64,000 nucleotides of DNA from Eubacterium_B sp034180045 (GTDB lineage Bacteria > Bacillota > Clostridia > Peptostreptococcales > Anaerovoracaceae). How positions within the stretch are numbered: position 1 is the stretch's first letter; every line of letters begins with the position of its first letter. The stretch spans positions 1 through 64,000 of the forward strand of contig JAXFOY010000005.1 of NCBI GenBank assembly GCA_034180045.1, given 5' to 3'. The position numbers and the translations under genes were made by a program. Under the pieces are notes generated by a model that was not told the DNA's origin, made no database searches, and saw nothing but the letters and a program-made list of their open reading frames with translations. Below are positions 60,113 through 64,000 of this stretch, piece by piece.

Positions 60113-60802
60113 ATGATAAAAAAAGAAACTAAAATTTCGGAATCTGTGTTTTGCGGTCTTATTTTGGCGCTTTCAGGCGGAGCGATGGACGCATATTCAT
60201 ATCTTTTCAGAGACGAGGTTTTTGCAAATGCACAGACAGGTAATATGCTCCTGCTAGGTGTGAATATAGCAAACTGTGATTTTTCCAATGCACTTAGATA
60301 TTTCGGACTGGTCATTGCCTTTGTGGGAGGTATAGTATTGTCAGACCTGGCAAGGTATAGGTTTAACAAAATGTCGAACCTGCACTGGAAACAAATATCT
60401 TTGGCATTTGAAATTTTGATTCTGATTTTTGTCGCGTTTGTACCCGTAAGCCGAAACCAGCTTGCAAACGCCATGACTTCATTTGCCTGCGGGATTCAGG
60501 TGCAAAGCTTTCGTTCAATTAGAGGAAACAGCATTGCTACAACTATGTGCATAGGTAATTTGCGAAGCGCCACGCAGTATATGGACAAATATATACACTT
60601 TGGAGATAAGGGAAATATCAGAAAGTCAGCTTTATATTTCGGTGTTATATTTGCCTTTGTCTTTGGTGCCGTAATTGAGGGATTTTTGATAAAATATTTC
60701 AAACAAGCCGCAATAATTTTTTCGCCGGTGCTTTTAGCGATAGCACTGATTTTGATGTTTATCTATAAAAATGAAGAAGATGAGGAGCGATTCACAGATT
60801 AA
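60113..60802 (+). CDS. YoaK/DUF1275 family membrane protein
   Basis: 229-residue membrane protein of the DUF1275 (YoaK) family, with about six helices. SGGAMDAYSYLFRDEVFANAQTGN-type block (visible as GGAMDAYSY and FANAQTGNMLL) and ACGIQVQSFRSIRGNSIATT are diagnostic. Function unknown. It is probably co-transcribed with exoIII. Not related to the following AT-rich gene in composition. Confidence 0.88.
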   Translation: MIKKETKISESVFCGLILALSGGAMDAYSYLFRDEVFANAQTGNMLLLGVNIANCDFSNALRYFGLVIAFVGGIVLSDLARYRFNKMSNLHWKQISLAFEILILIFVAFVPVSRNQLANAMTSFACGIQVQSFRSIRGNSIATTMCIGNLRSATQYMDKYIHFGDKGNIRKSALYFGVIFAFVFGAVIEGFLIKYFKQAAIIFSPVLLAIALILMFIYKNEEDEERFTD

Positions 60803-60858
60803 TAAGATGTTTACAAGGTAATAAAAGCTTAAAATGGAAATCTACCGGAGGTTCAGTC

Positions 60859-61797
60859 ATGAAAAATGAAAAAATTTCTATATTTGGGTACAAATCTGAA
60901 AAGAGCATAAAGAAATATAATAGACTTCTAATGATACCATATTTATTAATTACTTTTTTTATATTGTTTTTGATAATGCGCCCTATTGTTATTGATGTGT
61001 TAAAACTTAAAACTTTACCATTTAACAACCCGTGGTTATTTATTATATTTTATCCTATGCTGATTGGAATTTGTCATTTTATAGCAATTATTGTTCATGA
61101 GTTAGGGCATGTTTTTTTCGGAATTCTTGCGGGGAAAAGCTTTTATAGCATTACTTTTTTAATCTGTAAAATTGAGTATACTAAAGAATTGAAAAAATTT
61201 CGATTTCATTTTGACTGTAGAGAATTACACAGAGACGGATTTTTTACTTTTGGCAGTGTGGTTATGGCACCTAAAAATGTCAAATATGATTCTTTTAAGG
61301 AAATTTTTTACTATTTAGGGGGCATTATTTTTAACCTGCTTGCTTGGATTTTACTGTTCATTTTTCACGGTAATTCTCTATTAAGTTTAATGATGTTACA
61401 TTTAGGTTTATTAGCATTAATTCCTTACAGATATAGTTCGGCAACCGGAGGTGCTGATGGTTATCTGGCTATTTCAACTTTATTTTCAGATGAATTAAGA
61501 GAAATATATAAAATACAACATGAAGCTCTAAAATATTTAGAATTAGATGTAAAGCTTACATCAGATGAAATTTTTAAAATCAGCGAATACTTAATTGACT
61601 CTCAATACCTTAATAATAAATGTTTGGCATATTTTCTGTTAGCGAATTATTATATAGATAATAAAGATTATGCAAAAGCAACAGAGTATATTAACAAAAT
61701 GAAAGATATGAAAGAAGCGTTTTGGTATATTGAAGATGAAATTAAAGGACTTGAAGATAAAATCTTAGGCAAAAATCATCAATTATCGGGAAATTGA
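60859..61797 (+). CDS. M50-like membrane metallopeptidase homologue
   Basis: 312-residue membrane protein with HELGH at residues 80-84, the zinc motif of M50 (site-2 protease type) peptidases, within a helix after two N-terminal helices. A second part with GGIIFNLLAWILL corresponds to the NPDG-like region, but no clear D of the third ligand motif is seen. The last 90 residues form TPR-like helices (LANYYIDNKDYAKATEYINK). The gene is clearly more AT-rich than its neighbours. Some M50 proteins process peptides or anti-sigma factors; no such partner is adjacent. GGAGG precedes the ATG. Confidence 0.72.
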   Translation: MKNEKISIFGYKSEKSIKKYNRLLMIPYLLITFFILFLIMRPIVIDVLKLKTLPFNNPWLFIIFYPMLIGICHFIAIIVHELGHVFFGILAGKSFYSITFLICKIEYTKELKKFRFHFDCRELHRDGFFTFGSVVMAPKNVKYDSFKEIFYYLGGIIFNLLAWILLFIFHGNSLLSLMMLHLGLLALIPYRYSSATGGADGYLAISTLFSDELREIYKIQHEALKYLELDVKLTSDEIFKISEYLIDSQYLNNKCLAYFLLANYYIDNKDYAKATEYINKMKDMKEAFWYIEDEIKGLEDKILGKNHQLSGN

Positions 61798-61865
61798 ATT
61801 TCAAATGTAAATCAAATTTCATTTTATGAATATCATTATATAAAAGATTAAAGAACGGATATTGT

Positions 61866-61902
61866 AAAGGCAACTACTACAAAGATAGTGGTTGCCTTTA
61901 AT
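61866..61902 (+). terminator. Hairpin after the M50-like gene
   Basis: Stem AAAGGCAAC (61866-61874) / GTTGCCTTT (61891-61899) with a 16-base loop and a short T-tract. Confidence 0.6.
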
Positions 61903-61961
61903 CTCATTGAAGAAATATTTGAAAATTTTGTTGACGAAAACCGACCGGAAAAATTGTATGT

Positions 61962-62378
61962 TTATTTTACAAAAAGCTCGGCGATTTCCATATCTTTGTC
62001 AAAAATTATAGTAAACAGAGCACGTCCGTTTTCAAAATCGCATTTTAGATTGCAAGTATAGTAGATGGTGCCGGAAGTATAAGTTTTTTTGGACACACTA
62101 CCTCCTCTAAACTCGACGAATTCCCCAAGATATTCAAGGATTGGGTCGAATATGGCATGGAAGCGTTCAATACTTGTCTTGCCGCTCATAGTCGGGCTGA
62201 AAGCTTTATAGCAAGTATCCAGTTCTCTGCGGTTAAGTCTTCGCACAAAGTTCTTTGCTCTCATAGATACTTCCGTTCTTTCAGTTGCAGTAAGACCGTC
62301 TGCCTGCTTATTCAAAATGTATAATCCGGCAAGTAGTGTCAAAGCAGCCGGAATAACAAGAAATCTTTTGTCTTTCAT
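61962..62378 (-). CDS. DUF3887-like small exported/membrane-anchored protein
   Basis: 138-residue protein with an N-terminal hydrophobic segment (about 6-22, LVIPAALTLLAGLYIL) and a small alpha/beta domain resembling DUF3887 (FHAIFDPILEYLGEFVEF, then YYTCNLKCDFENG). The assignment is tentative. ATG 62378 has AGGTG seven bases upstream. It likely stays attached to the membrane by its N-terminus. Role unknown; two Cys (TCNLKC) could form a disulfide. Converges with the M50-like gene. Confidence 0.6.
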   Translation of the reverse strand: MKDKRFLVIPAALTLLAGLYILNKQADGLTATERTEVSMRAKNFVRRLNRRELDTCYKAFSPTMSGKTSIERFHAIFDPILEYLGEFVEFRGGSVSKKTYTSGTIYYTCNLKCDFENGRALFTIIFDKDMEIAELFVK

Positions 62379-62510
62379 ATTTATCACCTACTTCTAAATC
62401 TATTATATCTACTGATAAGAGATTTATCAAGTAAGATAGAAAATCAAATACGGATTAAAGCTAATCAGCGTGAATTTATTTTATTTGTTTGGGGAATTTT
62501 ATCTAAAAGA

Positions 62511-62539
62511 TTGACGGACTATGGGGAAACTGATATTAA
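62511..62539 (+). promoter_or_regulatory. Possible promoter of the YdbC-like gene
   Basis: TTGACG (62511-62516), 17-base spacer, TATTAA (62534-62539). Confidence 0.4.
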
Positions 62540-62585
62540 TAACTTAGGGATGAGAATGCTGTTAAAGGAATAATAAGGAGAGAAA

Positions 62586-62825
62586 ATGGCAGAAAGAGAA
62601 ATAACATTTGAAATCGTAAAAGCTATAGGTGTACTTAGCCGTAATGATAGAGGCTGGTCAAAGGAACTGAATTTAGTTTCATGGAATGGACAAGCGCCTA
62701 AGTATGATATTAGAGATTGGGATCAAGAACACGAAAGAATGAGTCGAGGAATTACTCTTACAAAAAGCGAAATGCAAAATATGATGGAGCTATACCAAAA
62801 AGAAACGGATACAATCCGGGAATAG
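62586..62825 (+). CDS. YdbC/PC4-family single-stranded DNA-binding protein
   Basis: 79-residue protein of the YdbC family, with the PC4-like fold that binds single-stranded DNA. FEIVKAIGVLSRNDRGWSKE and KYDIRDWDQEHERMSRGITL are typical. AAGGAGAG lies before the ATG. It stands alone. The exact function of bacterial PC4 proteins is not settled. Confidence 0.85.
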   Translation: MAEREITFEIVKAIGVLSRNDRGWSKELNLVSWNGQAPKYDIRDWDQEHERMSRGITLTKSEMQNMMELYQKETDTIRE

Positions 62826-62885
62826 CCGAAGATATACATTCAAACCGATATATATATATATACGGGACTTAACATAAAAAATATC

Positions 62886-62936
62886 TTGCTGATAATAAAT
62901 GAGTATGCTATGATAAACGTGTTAGTTGACACTAAC
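62886..62936 (+). promoter_or_regulatory. Promoter with a second metal-regulator-type operator
   Basis: TTGCTG (62886-62891), 17-base spacer, TATGAT (62909-62914). Just downstream, at the expected transcription start, GTTAGT-TGAC-ACTAAC (62921-62936) repeats the arm and spacing pattern of the operator at 18960-18977. Bound repressor would block initiation. Confidence 0.7.
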
Positions 62937-63000
62937 TAAAGTTGTGCAAGTCTAATTACAGACGAGCGATATAGATTTTATTATATAAGGAGAGTTTGTT

Positions 63001-64000
63001 ATGTTAGGAATACGTAAGAAGCATTTGGCGATGTTTCTTTCATGCGCGATGCTAATCGGTGCAAGTACACAGGGAGCATATGCCGTAACAGGGAAACAGA
63101 TTGCCGAGGATAAGCATTATGAAGGCAGCACTGAGGTTGTAAGCCCAAAGGGATTAGGTTGGGATGGCTACAGCCTGAATGTAAGCTTTGATGTGAACAA
63201 AGGCAAGTTTGCAAATATTGATATTAAAAGTTCCAATATGGCATCATACAATAGCGCTTTTATGGAAACGGCAAAAGCTAAAATCAAGCTTTTGGAGAAT
63301 AAGCCTGCAACGGTAGAATCTGTGAATGCGGTCGATGCAAAGACAAATGCCACATATACTACAGAAGCAGGCAAAAAGGCCATTTTGGAGCAACTTTCAA
63401 AAGCTGCTGAAGCAAAGAAAGAACCGGAAAATACAGGTGGTGAAAATGAGAAGAGTACACTTTACGGTAAGGTTAATCTTTCTTATGCCGACTATTATTA
63501 TGGAGAACTTCTGAATCTAAGTAAAACATCTGATGTGATGGAAGCTGATACAGTTGATAAGGCGGCATCGCTAAAAGCGGAGGGAATGTATGATGCGGTA
63601 AGCAGCTCGACAAAGAGCAAATACAAAGTGATGTTTCCGACTACATTCAATAGTGTAAACCTGGATGGAAGCGGCAAGATATTAGGAGTAAAAGATGTTG
63701 ATGTCGCAATCGATAAGAAGCTATATGACAGCGTGAAAAATGAAATCGCAAGCGGAAAGACATCAAAGAATCCTTTGTTTGAAATCGTTAAAAACCTTAA
63801 ATTAAACGAAGGGAATGCACCACCTAAGGAATACAAAATCATAAACGGTGACGGTACTTTGACGGCGACAAAGGGAAGTAATTCCGCTATTTTGGATAAG
63901 GCTAAAGCCGATATTTCAACCTCTAACAGGTACGGCAACTACGGTATTAAAATCGAAAGCGATAAGCTTCCTGAGGCGAAGGATGTTGACGGTGTCATAA
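63001..64000 (+). CDS. Exported Tp47-domain/FMN-bind-like protein (3' end outside window)
   Basis: At least 333 residues, cut by the window end. A signal peptide (1-26, ending GAYA) is followed by a domain resembling FMN-bind (YEGSTEVVSPKGLGWDGYSL, residues about 41-60) that ends with DAKTNATYTTEAGKKA, close to the ApbE target motif DxxSGATxT but with Asn in place of Gly. From about 155 (LYGKVNLSYADYYYGEL) it matches proteins annotated as penicillin-binding Tp47 domain C. The metal-type operator upstream suggests repression by iron or manganese and a role in metal or electron transfer at the surface. GGAGAG precedes the ATG. Domain names are by recollection of family sequence, not a search. 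Confidence 0.7.
   Translation, partial: MLGIRKKHLAMFLSCAMLIGASTQGAYAVTGKQIAEDKHYEGSTEVVSPKGLGWDGYSLNVSFDVNKGKFANIDIKSSNMASYNSAFMETAKAKIKLLENKPATVESVNAVDAKTNATYTTEAGKKAILEQLSKAAEAKKEPENTGGENEKSTLYGKVNLSYADYYYGELLNLSKTSDVMEADTVDKAASLKAEGMYDAVSSSTKSKYKVMFPTTFNSVNLDGSGKILGVKDVDVAIDKKLYDSVKNEIASGKTSKNPLFEIVKNLKLNEGNAPPKEYKIINGDGTLTATKGSNSAILDKAKADISTSNRYGNYGIKIESDKLPEAKDVDGVI

Noticed and set aside
1..64000. CRISPR arrays, insertion sequences, rRNA genes
   Set aside because: No regularly spaced direct repeats, transposase genes or rRNA-like stretches were seen.

Overview
The window reads as chromosome of an anaerobic, low-to-mid GC Gram-positive bacterium, most likely a member of the Clostridia (Eubacteriales/Peptostreptococcales; an Anaerovoracaceae-like genus such as Mogibacterium is a guess from gene content, not proven). 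Supporting features are strong AGGAGG-type ribosome binding sites, a six-gene Rnf complex, oxygen-independent ribonucleotide reductase NrdD/NrdG, a surface protein with three cell-wall-binding type 2 repeats, an ECF transporter core, a DUF3793-flavodoxin pair and no respiratory oxidase. Genes are mostly on the + strand and tightly packed.

Layout. 1-330: end of a tyrosine integrase followed by a duplicated 3' end of rpsI and its terminator, i.e. the right edge of an integrated element whose body lies outside the window. 583-3245: methionine-type ABC importer metQ-metN-metI. 3331-6892: TRIC/UPF0126 membrane protein, flavin reductase, DUF45 metallopeptidase, and on the minus strand a C26 peptidase and serine acetyltransferase. 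7211-11561: EF-G paralogue, radA, glutathione peroxidase. 11887-18354: three-gene CobN/BchH-BchI-BchD type chelatase operon behind a terminator-containing leader. 18421-20369: DtxR/MntR-type regulator, and a metal-operator promoter with a long structured leader driving DUF3793-flavodoxin. 20573-31157: zinc-ribbon membrane protein, UPF0182 protein, glutamine synthetase family protein, serS, cardiolipin synthase. 31212-35879: Orn/Lys/Arg decarboxylase-fold protein and nrdG-nrdD behind a pair of NrdR-like boxes. 36064-37326: LysE exporter and divergent HxlR regulator. 37487-42494: rnfCDGEAB. 42749-44890: LRR/CWB2 surface protein. 44968-48775: aminopeptidase P, Gx transporter, NusG-II protein and divergent ApbE flavin transferase. 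48813-53751: MocR regulator lacking its PLP lysine, ecfA1-ecfA2-ecfT, trmB, tRNA-Gly(CCC). 53839-57291: orphan DltC-like carrier with VanW, rhodanese, hydrolase, uppP. 57492-59177: a tyrosine-rich leader peptide and attenuator ahead of an NhaC-family transporter. 59354-64000: exoIII, YoaK, an M50-like protein, small proteins, and a partial Tp47/FMN-bind-like exported protein.

Connections. Several genes point to flavin-based and iron-sensitive redox biology: Rnf (RnfG and RnfD carry covalent FMN), ApbE that attaches it, the Gx transporter/NusG-II pair, flavodoxin, and the terminal exported protein, which carries an ApbE-like target motif. The flavodoxin promoter and the promoter of that exported protein share the same GTTAGT-N4-ACTAAC operator, which suggests one metal regulon, probably run by the DtxR-family gene at 18421. 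The strongest candidate for an undescribed regulatory system is the 57492-57758 tyrosine attenuator: a 30-residue leader peptide with five consecutive Tyr codons, followed by mutually exclusive hairpins and a terminator, ahead of an NhaC-type (probably tyrosine) transporter.
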